NCBI RefSeq assembly: GCF_901000735.1
Contig: NC_081543.1
Coordinates: forward strand, 15,341,574 to 15,405,573
Origin: Corylus avellana
Taxonomy: Eukaryota; Streptophyta; Magnoliopsida; Fagales; Betulaceae
DNA length: 64,000 nt
Direction: 5' to 3'
Below the pieces are notes generated by a model that worked only from the letters and a program-made list of their open reading frames with translations, made no database searches and had not been told where the DNA came from. The position numbers and the translations under genes were made by a program. Shown in pieces: positions 54,578-64,000 of the stretch; the stretch's first letter is position 1; each line of letters begins with the position of its first letter.

Positions 54578-55220
54578 CGAGTTGGCTCTTATATTTAGTG
54601 TTTTTTTTTTCTTAAAAAAAAAAAAAAAAAAATTGACTTCAAGTACTCTTAAACGGCTTAAGAAGCTAACTTGCATATGAGCATTTGCTTACCTTGGCTA
54701 GTCGAATATGGAGCATGAGTCAATGCGGAAAGGCACTTGGTTTTAAAGAGAGAGGATATACATCATTTTATAGAAAAGCAAACTTGGGGAATGATGTTTT
54801 CTTATAAATGTGGGACAAGTTAACATGTTGTATTCAGACGGCATTGGGATAACGCCCGCTATAAAAAAATATTTTTTCAACATCTCTCTCTCAATCTCCC
54901 TCATCAGTCACAGTGCATCTTCCACCTGAACTCTTATTTCCCACTCTCTCACTCTCGCTCACCAGACAAGTAGTGATAGTGTTTGGGTCTATTTGATTCT
55001 TCAATAGTTTATGCCTTTCACAATCTCCCTCAATAGTTTTTTCTTAATTCTTCTTCCATTCGTTTGGGTCTGCTCTAATTGAATCGATGTTTTTTTAATG
55101 ATTGCTCTCTCTCTCTCACTTTGATCACGAAGGGTCGAGAATTTTTCATTTTCTAGCAGCTTAAATATAAATGCAATTTTAAGATTTTAATAATCCGAGA
55201 GATTTATAATTAATGTGTTA

Positions 55221-55228
<8 letters not shown>
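54578..55228. other. intergenic, no gene seen
   Basis: Poly-T/poly-A tracts (54600-54632) and a CT-rich stretch (54880-55120) resembling a 5' UTR without a following gene. Confidence 0.45.
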
Positions 55229-55275
<47 letters not shown>

Positions 55276-55279
55276 CACA
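55229..55279. repeat. (TA)n followed by (CA)n microsatellite
   Basis: About 36 bp TA followed by ACACACACACACA. Confidence 0.9.
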
Positions 55280-55442
55280 GATTATACGAGCTTCCTCACG
55301 AGCCTAACCGAGTTGAGCCGAGCTTGCTTCGTTTAATATTCGAGCCAGGATTTGTGTTCACGAAACGTTTCATTTAATAATCGAGTCGAGCTTATACAAG
55401 CCGATCCTTAGCTTGCTCGCGAGTGGCTTGCTCACTTAACAC
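55280..55442. repeat. CGAGC-rich interspersed repeat fragment
   Basis: Repeated CGAGC/GAGCT words (GCCGAGCTTGCTTCGTTTAA, ATCGAGTCGAGCTTATACAA, GCTTGCTCGCGAGTGGC), a pattern common to dispersed plant repeats. Ends not defined. Confidence 0.4.
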
Positions 55443-55576
55443 TCTTAATCTCATATACTGGGAAAGAAAAAGGATTTCTATCTTTTTGGGGACAAAGACA
55501 CTAAAAAAACCCAAACAAAAGCTAATTAATTAATCTGGACAAACCCATAATATTCCAATTAAGATGTTAAAAAAAT

Positions 55577-55964
55577 GGGTAACTTCACTAAAGACCCCTG
55601 AACTTTTACTCAATTTGACAAACTCTACTAATTAAACTTCAAAATCTCTCAATTTAGTCCTTTGAACTTTCAATTGCTCTCAATTTGAACCCCTTGGTCA
55701 AATTTAGCCTTTAGAAATACCAAAAAAAACCCAAATATCTCTGATTTTCATTTTTTTAAAATAAAAAAATCTTTTTGGAATTAAGGGTAAAATTATAATT
55801 TTATAAAAAAAAATCAGGGGTATAAACGTCATTTAATGTTGAAAATGGGACAAAGGGATCCAAATTGATTGCAATTGAAAGTTCAAGGACTAAATTGAAA
55901 GACTTTAAAGTTTAAGAAAGTTGGTTAAATCAAGTGAAAGTTTAGGATCTTTAGTACGTTACCC
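55577..55964. mobile_element. MITE with long TIRs (Mutator-like)
   Basis: Left end GGGTAACTTCACTAAAGACC and right end GGTACGTTAACCC-type complement (TTTAGTACGTTACCC) begin imperfect inverted repeats of about 110 bp, including TCAATTTAGTCCTTTGAAC and its complement. The flanks TTAAAAAAAT and TTAAAAAACAT look like a 9-10 bp target duplication. No coding content. Confidence 0.65.
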
Positions 55965-55984
55965 CTTAAAAAACATAAAGCGCA

Positions 55985-56215
55985 CTGGACGTCCTTTACG
56001 CTTCATTGTTGGAAACAACGTAAAACTTGTTGCTTGAGTGGCGTGTGCAGATCTGATCCAAATCCAACTCGTTTTAGTGAAGCATTGACGACTTGTACAA
56101 ATTGATACAATGGATGCAAAAGTTTTGGACAGGATGGACAAGATTCCGTTTCTTGACACTCCTTTACACATTTATATCTGCTTATCAAGGGCACATCCGG
56201 TTTTCCTTTGTTCAT
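55985..56215 (+). pseudogene. ankyrin gene relic (upstream region plus first ankyrin part)
   Basis: 55990-56058 matches the promoter-proximal region of gene 1 (GTGTGCAGATCTGAT). 56082-56210 matches its first exon around codons 25-62 (AAGATTCCGTTTCTTGACACTCCTTTACAC) with a small deletion, stops and no continuation. It lies 330 bp upstream of the second ankyrin gene. Confidence 0.6.
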
Positions 56216-56403
56216 TCGTTAAACAAAAGAAAATCGACGGAAAAAAATTAAAAGAAGCTGGATTTGTACACATCTGAAGGTGGGTTCAGGTATCATGTGT
56301 TTTTCCACTTGTATGTCGGTGATGTCACAGCGGTTCCCGAATCCCTATATCCATCCATCTTAGCGTCATTAATTAGATTCATTACTGTTCACTCAGCCAA
56401 TCC

Positions 56404-56410
56404 TATAAAA
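56404..56410 (+). promoter_or_regulatory. TATA box of ankyrin gene 2
   Basis: CCAATCCTATAAAAGAAAG, about 140 bp before the ATG, in the same context as the TATA box of gene 1. Confidence 0.55.
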
Positions 56411-56547
56411 GAAAGACGAGCAAATCTTCTCATTTGCCCCAGTAACTAGTAACTCTCCTCATCTGCATTAGTTGTCGCGACAACTAATCGGTTTCAACAA
56501 TTTTCTTTTGATTTCCTAGCCTGACTATCACTTTCCTCTTAATTCTA

Positions 56548-58184
56548 ATGGATCAAAGTTTGAGAAATGCTGTTGAGCAAGGAAGCATTGACGCCTTATA
56601 CGCATTGATACGGGAAGATGTAAATGTTTTGGATAGGATCGATGACATTCCATTTGTTGAAACTCCTTTACACCTAGCTGCATCTCTAGGGTACATCCAG
56701 TTTGCCATGGAGATCATGAAGTTAAAGCCCTCATTTGCTAGGAAGCTTAATGAAGATGGCTTCACTCCCATGCACCTTGCTTTGCAAAAGCACTATGCCG
56801 TACAAAATGACTGTGTTTTACAAAGACACTAGACCCTATTGGTGCACCGGCTACTTGACGATAATGAGGAACTTGTCCGTATCCGAGGAAGGGAAGGGGT
56901 GACTCCTTTGCATTATGCAGCTCAAATAGGTAACCTCCCTCTTTTGAAAAAATTTCTACAAGTCTGCCCAAAGTCTCTTGAAGATGTAACAATTCGAAGA
57001 GAGAATGCATTGCATATTGCCCTGAAATATGGCATGGTCCAAGCTTTTAAGCTCCTGATAAACTGGATTCGGCAAGCTTGGTTTAAAGATGCCAAATTAT
57101 TGGAGGAGAAATTGTTATTTTGGCAGGATGAGGAAGGCAACACTCTATTGCACGTTGCAGTATACAGAAATCAACTCGAGGTAAGTCCTTTCCACTCAAA
57201 GTTATCTAGTAAAGGAGAATAGAGTTGGTATAATGGAGGTCTATCAAAAATTGTCTTGAAAATTTTACATAAGTTTTGCGGTGTGATATTTGCCTTTATT
57301 TTTGTCGGTAGTTGTAAAATTTTATTTAGCAATATTTGGGTTTTTATTTTTTCTTGGGCGACTGTTTGGATCAGTAATTATGCATCTTTCCAATTCTCTA
57401 CATGTTGCAGGTAGTGTCGTTGTTAATGGCTACAAAATTAGTTGATTTAAAGGCCAAGAATTTAGAGGGTGATACGGTCTTTGACATCTTGGAACGCCAA
57501 ACACATGTTGAGAGCCAACGGATGAGAGATAGGCTACGACCACGTGCATGTTGTCGTTGTGTCAGTCGTTTAATAGCTATAGTTAAATTATCTTTAACCC
57601 CTTTCCAAAATTTCGTACAACGACTGTGTGGGAAGCTTTTCGTACGAATACGTCGTCAGGAAACAGTTACGACAGAAGAGAGGCGCAATGCACTGTTGGT
57701 TGTTGCTGCACTACTATTAACGGTCACCTACCAAGCAGCACTCAGCGCTCCTGCAGAAGCTCATGATAAAGCCAATCAGTTCAACGGCACAGCCCCGATC
57801 AACGCCAGCAGAGACCCACTCGCCCATCTGTTCAACAGCACAGCCCCGCTCAGAGCTTATTGGAACGCAATCACTGCAGCGTCTAATGCCATCAACAAGA
57901 ACGTGTTAAATGGGAATGCCTTCCTTTCGGTTAATACTCTAACCTATTTCCTAACAACCGTTACACTTCTCTTCCTCGTCCCTCCTGATTTTGTTGGACT
58001 CGTGCTCTACTCACTCCTTGTACTCCTCTCTTTTTGCTATTGCTTTTCAAGTCCGTTAATAAAAATTCCTCTTATAGCCACCACTGGTGTGTTTTTTGCT
58101 TTAATTATTCTCTATCTTTTCATCTTTCTGTTCCCGGGCAAGCACGTCAAACGTGTTTCTTCATTTGATATACATATAGATTAA
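56548..58184 (+). pseudogene. ankyrin-repeat/PGG membrane protein, paralogue of gene 1, premature stop at codon 95
   Basis: Exon 1 56548-57180 (GAG|GTAAGT) and exon 2 57411-58184 (GTTGCAG|GTAGTG), 468 codons plus stop. An in-frame TAG at 56830-56832 follows LQRH; gene 1 has CAA (Gln) there, and the frame resumes with LLVHRLLD. Ankyrin repeats are ETPLHLAASLGY, DGFTPMHLALQK, EGVTPLHYAAQIGN, RENALHIALKYG and EGNTLLHVAVYRN. A PGG-type block EERRNALLVVAALLLTVTYQA and hydrophobic helices follow to the C-terminus. Apart from the stop, frame, splice sites and membrane part are intact, so inactivation is recent or the stop is an error. An alternative start at an internal ATG would lose two repeats. 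Its N-terminus is 14 residues shorter than gene 1. Confidence 0.8.
57181..57410 (+). other. intron of ankyrin gene 2
   Basis: GTAAGT...TTGCAG, 230 bp, same position and phase as in gene 1. Confidence 0.8.
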
Positions 58185-59260
58185 TCACCCGCCATCCTTT
58201 TCGTTTTATTATTGTTGCTTTAATTTCTTTCTACACAATCTTACCGCCCTTCTCCACAAACCAAATTACCTTCCTCATGCCGTATCTCTACATTAATCTT
58301 CTCGTACCCACTAACAGGAGTGCCTGAATTGACTGCTTAAATCGGTGACAACTCACATTTGATTGCCACTATTATGCGTGACAAGCGAGGAAGATCATGA
58401 AGTCGTGGGAGCTATATATTCTGGTGAGAATGATATTTTTAATTCTTGTGTGAAAGTCAAGTACATGGGAAAAGGGGAAATTGGTGTGATGTACTTGTGT
58501 TGTTGTTGTTGTTTTTTTGTTTTTTGTTTCTTGTTGATTGATGTGCTTGTGTGTTGTATTAGTAAGCTTTAATGAATGTTTCTTGAGTTATTATTATTAT
58601 TTTTTATTCTTCTCTTTTTTCTTTTCCACCAACGTAGCTGAGCAGTTATTTTAAGTATTACTTTTTCCATGCATTTCCCGTTATTGATCAGAAAAAGTAG
58701 TTATTTTTAATTCTTTTGTGTCGAAAACTAATCTTTGTCAAGATTTCAATTCTTGTTGTTCCCAATTACGTGCACTCACTACTATGGTAGGATATCGGAG
58801 GTTTTTATACCAATTGTAAAGTTCTATATTTATGAAATAGTAATTGGGATAATGGAATAGATCGATTAAATGAAATTACTGGAATCGAAAATTTCAAAGG
58901 AAATGCAAGATTCAAAGTAATTATAACCCATCTATCCCAAAACAATATAAAAACATATTTTCAAAAGAGTAAAACAAGATAACAAAATAGAAATATCAAA
59001 GTTTATGTGGCGTGCTCCTCTCAACCAACAAACTAATTATTTTCATGGATCAGATATTATTATGAAAATCAGGATCAAATATTATTATGAAAATCACGCT
59101 ACATACATAGGCTTTAAGAGAATAGAAAGAGGAAGAGGTGGTAACATTAATTACTCCATATCAAATCATATCTAATTGTTGTAGGCAATCAGGAAAAGAC
59201 AGCCATGCATGATAGTGTAGCATTTGTTTAAGCAAGCACATTACACTTAAAAAAAAAAAC
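58185..59260. other. 3' flank and intergenic DNA
   Basis: 58440-58576 is homologous to the 3' flank of gene 1. The rest is AT-rich with no gene seen. Confidence 0.45.
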
Positions 59261-59274
59261 AAAAAAAAAAAAAA

Positions 59275-59665
59275 AAAATCCAAAATAGTGACACTTGGAA
59301 TGTAATGTCTTAAGCCCAAAAAACGTCACTACTGATGTAGTAACGTTTGCATAGCGACATTTGGCAAATGCCCTTAAACATAGTAGCTGGATTCAAAATT
59401 GGAGATGTTTGAACAGTGAAAATGTCAATTTTTCATGACATTTAAGCCCAAACGTCACCTTTTGGAAGGCGACGTGTTAATAGTACACACGTCACCTTTT
59501 TGAAATGTGTCACTTGCACTGTTCAAACATCACTACTCTTTAATAAAATTAAAAATATATATTTACCAAAAAAAAAATAATAAAACACACTTGCACTGTT
59601 CAAACATCACTAATCTTTAATAAAATTAAAAATATATATTTACCAAAAAAAAAATAATAATAAAA
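59275..59665. repeat. decayed transposon-like repeat with a 77-bp tandem duplication
   Basis: Short inverted words (AACGTCACTACTGATGTAGTAACGT, AAGGCGACGTG, CACGTCACCTTTT) occur at 59318-59500. Then CACTTGCACTGTTCAAACATCACT...TTTACCAAAAAAAAA is repeated at 59511 and 59588 (period 77). Element family not identified. Confidence 0.5.
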
Positions 59666-61442
59666 CAAAAAAAAATCAAATTATTATTCAAATTAATTTT
59701 AAATTTGAAGGTTGTAAATGAAGGCCAATAACTGCAAGGCCCTAAATGAAGGTCTAGCTCGGCCTGAGCTATCACTCCATCAATGGAGATCGAACTTGAA
59801 CCGATAGGGCTTTCAATTTACAAATCAATACAAAAGTATATTAACTACATACTAGGAATAATCAAAAAAATTTAAGTAGTTTTAAAAAATTAGAAATTAA
59901 TATAATAAGTTCTAGAGAAGGCTTGACACACAAAGGAGCAATTCAGGAGAATCATCTAACGAGGGAACAATTGATCTCCTTTTGGATGAAGAAAATTTCA
60001 TTGAAGCCTTGGTTGGGTGTTGGTCCGCTCTACAAAATTGTTGGAACCCAAACCCACCGGACAACCCAATCCCAACAAGCTAAGTTATGTTTTGCTATGT
60101 CTTGCCTTTTAAGACTATATTTCTCAAGGCATGCACCTAGAATACTTGTACCGCCCTTCCTCTACTAATCCTAATATAAATCATTTGGAGTTTAAATTTT
60201 TTGGCTTTTTTACTTCAATTCATCCTTGAGCAGAATAGTCTGTGATTTATATGAAGGTTTACTCCCTAATTAGGTGTGATGGCATAATTCAACTCCATTA
60301 CATCGACTCCATTCAAAGGAACACTCTAATTAGTAGATGTAGTATATCTAATCATATAATAATTTAAGGTCCCAATTGTGATAATTTTAGATATTTTTAA
60401 TATTGAAAATATGCCACAATAGCCTGTATGAATTAAGTGTAATAAATAGACATGAAGTGTAACAGTACTTGTCAACTAAACCTACCACTATTCGTCATGA
60501 ATGATGAACTCCTCCGGCGATAAGAATACCTCCTGTCTCTCCCTTCAAGTCTCCAAGGTTTCCTTTATTCTTTTTTCTTTTGTCACGGAAGTGTTATGGC
60601 TATATATTATTCGACAATTTCAACTTTGAACTTTGCTTAGAAAAAGAAGAAGAAGAAAAAAAGCTATATATTTTCCATGTTTCTCTTATGTGAATCATCC
60701 ACGTGTGCAAAGCGACACTGTTATACCTTAATAATCCCCCTCTCAACATAACGCTCCTGCAACTTGAATCTACCACTTATCCAAAAAACTTAAGCTAATA
60801 GAAAAAAGTAAATTTAATTATTTAATCAATAATCTAACACAAACCAAACAAACCCAGGCTCACGTACATATGAATCTCATCTAGCAAATGTCCTTACTTT
60901 ATGAGACATGCTATACAATATGTTGTGGTCCTTCTCTCATTTTTCCTATTTTACAAATTATCATTAGATCTATATAGGTCTAACACATAGATCCCACATA
61001 TTTAATTTAGTTTACAAAATGAAAGTCCCTTCGATAAGGATGTGGTGTAAAATCCTAGTTTGCATCTTTCAAGAAATTTGACACATTATGTAAAAACACC
61101 AAATACAATAGAGATGAAAATACCATATCTTTAATTCAAATTAATCTCATAGACTTTTTCATTCATTCTAACCAAAACTCACCACCCCACAACATAACTC
61201 CCGATACCGAAGTTTTCAAAACCAACCAAGACGGTGACTCTGGTACTAGTTTATTTGGTGGTTTTGTCAATGGATATTTTTGTCTCTGATTTTGTTAAAA
61301 GGATAAAAATTATTTGATGTGAAATGTTATATTATTTTTTACGCTTGATTAAGAAATTGAGAGATTGTTATGAGAACAAAGCTCAGCAAAACCGCATAAA
61401 AACTATCATTTCTCTTAATTTACACTTGACTCTCCTCTTCAC
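59666..61442. other. intergenic, no gene seen
   Basis: AT-rich. At 60511-60640 GCGATAAGAATACCTCCTGT and following bases match the duplicated block upstream of gene 1 (22.27/22.86 kb). The 81-codon frame at 59923-60168 has no recognisable domain. Confidence 0.45.
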
Positions 61443-62180
61443 TGATGTGTGTAGATCTAGATCTTCTTGGTGCACAGTTTTCCGATGGATGACGTGGCAC
61501 AATCTCAGGGTTTGCAGCGATGTCCGAGGACTGGTCGGTTAGGGTACTGGGATGTTTGAGGACTGGTCGATCTGTTGAACAAGAGCAAACAATAAGATTA
61601 GAGTCTCCAGTGCTTTCCCGGCGGGGATACTCTGATGCCTAAGTCAGTAATCAGGGAAGGGATATGTAAACAACGCGGAGCATAGATAGCAGAAGTTGCG
61701 ATCACCTGAGTATTGATAAATGACTTATATTTATAGGCATGAGAGGAGTTTGATCTCCCATACGTTTAGGGATTTTATCCCTTAATATCCGTTATGCAAT
61801 CATTTGAGAAGTGGGATAGTGTTTGTTAGCTGTTCCATGATCTTAGTGACCTAAGATCAGGGGATAAGGATTACAACCTTCGTGTGATGATTGAGCTTGA
61901 ATGCCCGAGTTGGACTCGATCACCTACATTAGATTGGATGCCAACTAACGTATCTTGGTCGATATAGATAACCTGAAAAGCGGAGGATCAGTCATACCTT
62001 TATGATGGAATGTCCAATGTGTCCCTCAGTTTGACTATCTTGGCCCATGGGTAAGGCCTCAAGCTAGGAGCCTAAGACCTCCTCGGGCTAAGTCAACTGA
62101 GGGTTTTGCAGCACCATATATTTACGAAGTCTCGGGCTTAAGGCCCGTTGGGCCTTATGGGATTGATCCGTGACCCAACA
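61443..62180 (-). mobile_element. 3' LTR of a minus-strand Ty3/gypsy element (about 738 bp)
   Basis: The minus strand starts TGTTGGGTCACGGATCAATC (62180), right after PPT AATTTGGGGGTGAC. It has CCTATAAATATAAG (about 61735-61722) as TATA box. The left end is tentatively at TGATGTGTGTAGATC (61443). The 5' LTR is outside the window. Confidence 0.6.
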
Positions 62181-62880
62181 GTCACCCCCAAATTTCTTGA
62201 TCTGGATGACCCTGGAAATTTTTGTGTTTTCTAGGAATGGATCAGTCTCTTGTTGTCCGACTACTAACAGCTGCTTGCCCGAGGCCTCCAAAGAGGGGGG
62301 GAACCCTAACTTCAATTCCAGGTTTTGGCGGGATCATTCCCGCTAATTCTTGGCCGAGCCGTTCGATATACTCGAAGATTGGTCAGTTCATCTGTCTGTC
62401 GGTGCGAATGGCTGAGTATGTGTCCACGTGTCGGCATCGGTATGGTCGTCTGTGCGTCATCATTAGTCGGTGATAGGACACGCTTGCTGCGGCATTTAAT
62501 GCACGCATTTCCCAAGCGTCTTCTCGGGTTCTAATGTGCCGATGTCTTTTCGTCTCCTCAGACTCCTTCGTCTTCTCAGACTCTTCAGTTTCTCGGACTG
62601 GCTATATAAAAATATTTGCCATTGCTTATTCTCTTATCTAGAATACCATTTTTGCGCACGAAACTCTGCAACCCTTTCAAACCCCCCAACTGGCTTGCTT
62701 GCATTCTGATTTTTCCTTTCAGTATTTCTTTCTTCGGGTAGTATTCTTCAGGGTTTCGATCAATCGAGCTCTTTCTCTTCCTTCCTGCGAGCCATTCGTT
62801 CATCCTGACTGTCCAGTACTCAAATACTTGGATCTGTTATTACCATTTATTGAACCTGCGGTTGATTATTTCCGGGATAT
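62181..62880 (-). other. internal segment between integrase and LTR, containing a plus-strand promoter-like sequence
   Basis: Not readable as pol. The plus strand has a CT-rich repeat (TCTTCTCAGACTC) and GGCTATATAAAAAT (about 62602-62615), like a core promoter. This may be a rearranged LTR fragment in opposite orientation. Overlapping frames here have no domains. Confidence 0.35.
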
Positions 62881-63400
62881 CTTCTGCCCACTCTCCTTTC
62901 CGGTCACCGAGTTTTTTCTTCAAAAGTTTGAAAATTGACTTATTAGTAATCTCTACTTGTCCATTTGCTTGGGGATGTCCAGGGGATGAGAAATAATTTC
63001 TTATACGGAGTTTAGAACACCATTCTCTGAATGAATCGCAGTCGAATTGCTTTCCATTGTCCATGATGAATGCATATGGAATGCCGTACCAGCAGATGAC
63101 ATTCTTCCATAAGAATTTCTCTATGCTCTTGGCCGTTATGTTTACTAGGGCTTCTACTTCCACCCACTTCGTAAAATAGTCCACAACCACTACTGCAAAT
63201 CGAACACCCCCTTTCCACAAGGTAGTGGTCCCACTATATCTACGCCCCATTGCGAGAAGGGACATGGTGAAGAGATCGAGCTTAACTCCTCGGGGGGTTG
63301 CTTGTTGATATTGGCAAAACATTGGCACTTGTCGCAATGTCTGACCATTTCTATTGAGTCCTTGGTCATATTAGGCTAGTAGAAGCCTGCTCGAACTGCC
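62881..63400 (-). pseudogene. Ty3/gypsy integrase core, C-terminus truncated
   Basis: Minus-strand frame 63337-62840. The HHCC region lies just upstream across a frameshift (RHCDKCQ). The core has VVVVDYFTKWVE (Asp), FIMDNGKQFD (Asp) and SSPGHPQANGQVEITNKS (Glu), so the DDE triad is present. After KGEWAED the sequence departs from the family and stops. Confidence 0.75.
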
Positions 63401-64000
63401 TTATGCGCCAGCATTCTTGAACCTGAATTATTTCCACAAATGCCTTCGTGAATCTCCCGAAGTACATAATTGCCTTATTCTCTGGAAATGCACTTAAGAA
63501 GTTGCAACATGAAACCTCTTTTGTACAAAGTTCCGCCCACCATGGTAAATCTGGCAGCCTTTTTCCTCAACTTGATAGCAGCTTTCTTTTCATTTGCGAG
63601 AATTCCTTTTTCCAGATATTCCACCACTTCCTTCTGCCAATCTGGTACTGCTTCTACTGTCAAGACCAAACCCTCCTTGGCTATTGTAGGTCAGGCTAGG
63701 GTCTGAGTTACTTCTTCGGATTGTCCTACCCTATCCTCGATTGATGCAATCCGAGCAAGATGGTCTGCTCCCACGTTTTCTTCCCTTGGGATTTTTATAA
63801 TACAGAACTTTTTAAAAGAGCACTGCATGTCTTGTAACTTTGTCAGGTACAGCCTCATTTTAACTCCATTTGCTTCAAATTCCCCTTGTATGTGCCCAAT
63901 AATCACTTGAGAATCGCTTCGTACTTCAACAAATTCAGCTCCCATCTCTCGAGCTAGGCCCAATCCAGCTATCACGGCCTCGTATTCGGCTTCATTGTTA
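63401..64000 (-). pseudogene. Ty3/gypsy RNase H C-terminal part and linker
   Basis: Minus-strand frame 63975-63691: NNEAEYEAVIAGL from the window edge, VRSDSQVIIGHIQGEFEA (Asp) and IPREENVGADHLARIAS (Asp), the end of an RNase H domain. A short linker (WQKEVVEYLEKG; YKRGF) leads to the integrase HHCC segment. Stops at 63690 and near 63375 break the frame. The RT lies beyond the window. Confidence 0.7.

Overview
This is a window of plant nuclear DNA, almost certainly from a eudicot and probably a woody one. It is AT-rich and full of TA and poly-T/poly-A tracts, and its introns are GT-AG. It is dominated by plant-type transposable elements (Ty1/copia, Ty3/gypsy, CACTA, PIF/Harbinger, a LINE relic, MITEs) and by endogenous plant pararetrovirus (Caulimoviridae-like) copies. 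Nothing looks bacterial: there are no operons, ribosome binding sites or CRISPR arrays. The species cannot be fixed from the sequence. Seven runs of N (five of exactly 100, one of 20, one of 8 at the left edge) are assembly gaps, several lying inside repeats.

Layout, left to right. 0.3-1.4 kb: frameshifted gag-like ORF of an LTR element. 1.9-6.8 kb: two head-to-head halves of a florendovirus-like pararetrovirus (movement protein/capsid on the minus strand; ORF2, promoter region and tRNA-Met primer site on the plus strand). 7.0-12.5 kb: about 35 copies of a 140-155 bp tandem repeat ending in a CACTA terminus. 13.8-14.2 kb: second CACTA-like terminus. 15.7-19.5 kb: a decayed LTR element of the same family as the first ORF. 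20.2-21.5 kb: a TIR element filled with a GC-rich minisatellite. 22.2-23.3 kb: a 592-bp tandem duplication. 24.1-26.0 kb: the only intact-looking host gene, a two-exon ankyrin-repeat/PGG membrane protein of the ACD6/ITN1 type. 26.7-27.7 kb: a LINE relic cut by a CACTA end. 27.8-31.8 and 35.2-39.2 kb: two related decayed pararetrovirus copies on the minus strand, with a copia relic and its LTR between them. 39.3-39.6 kb: a PGG-domain relic. 40.6-45.0 kb: a 5'-truncated copia element. 45.5-47.8 kb: a PIF/Harbinger element with its Myb-like and transposase genes, the transposase truncated. 49.0-53.2 kb: a minus-strand copia derivative carrying a nested solo LTR with a perfect target duplication. 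53.3-54.6 kb: the 3' end of a CACTA element. 55.6-56.0 kb: a Mutator-like MITE. 56.0-58.2 kb: an ankyrin/PGG relic and a second ankyrin/PGG gene with a premature stop. 61.4-64.0 kb: the 3' part of a minus-strand Ty3/gypsy element.

The functional theme is a small ankyrin/PGG gene cluster (one apparently good copy, one nonsense copy, two relics) in a sea of nested repeats. Genes of this family act in plant defence and stress signalling, and such clusters commonly expand by tandem duplication; here the upstream regions are duplicated along with the exons. The most unusual features are the CACTA-derived satellite, the rearranged pararetrovirus locus with a junction at its primer site, and the paired pararetrovirus copies, one of which has lost its protease active site by a clean 42-bp deletion.
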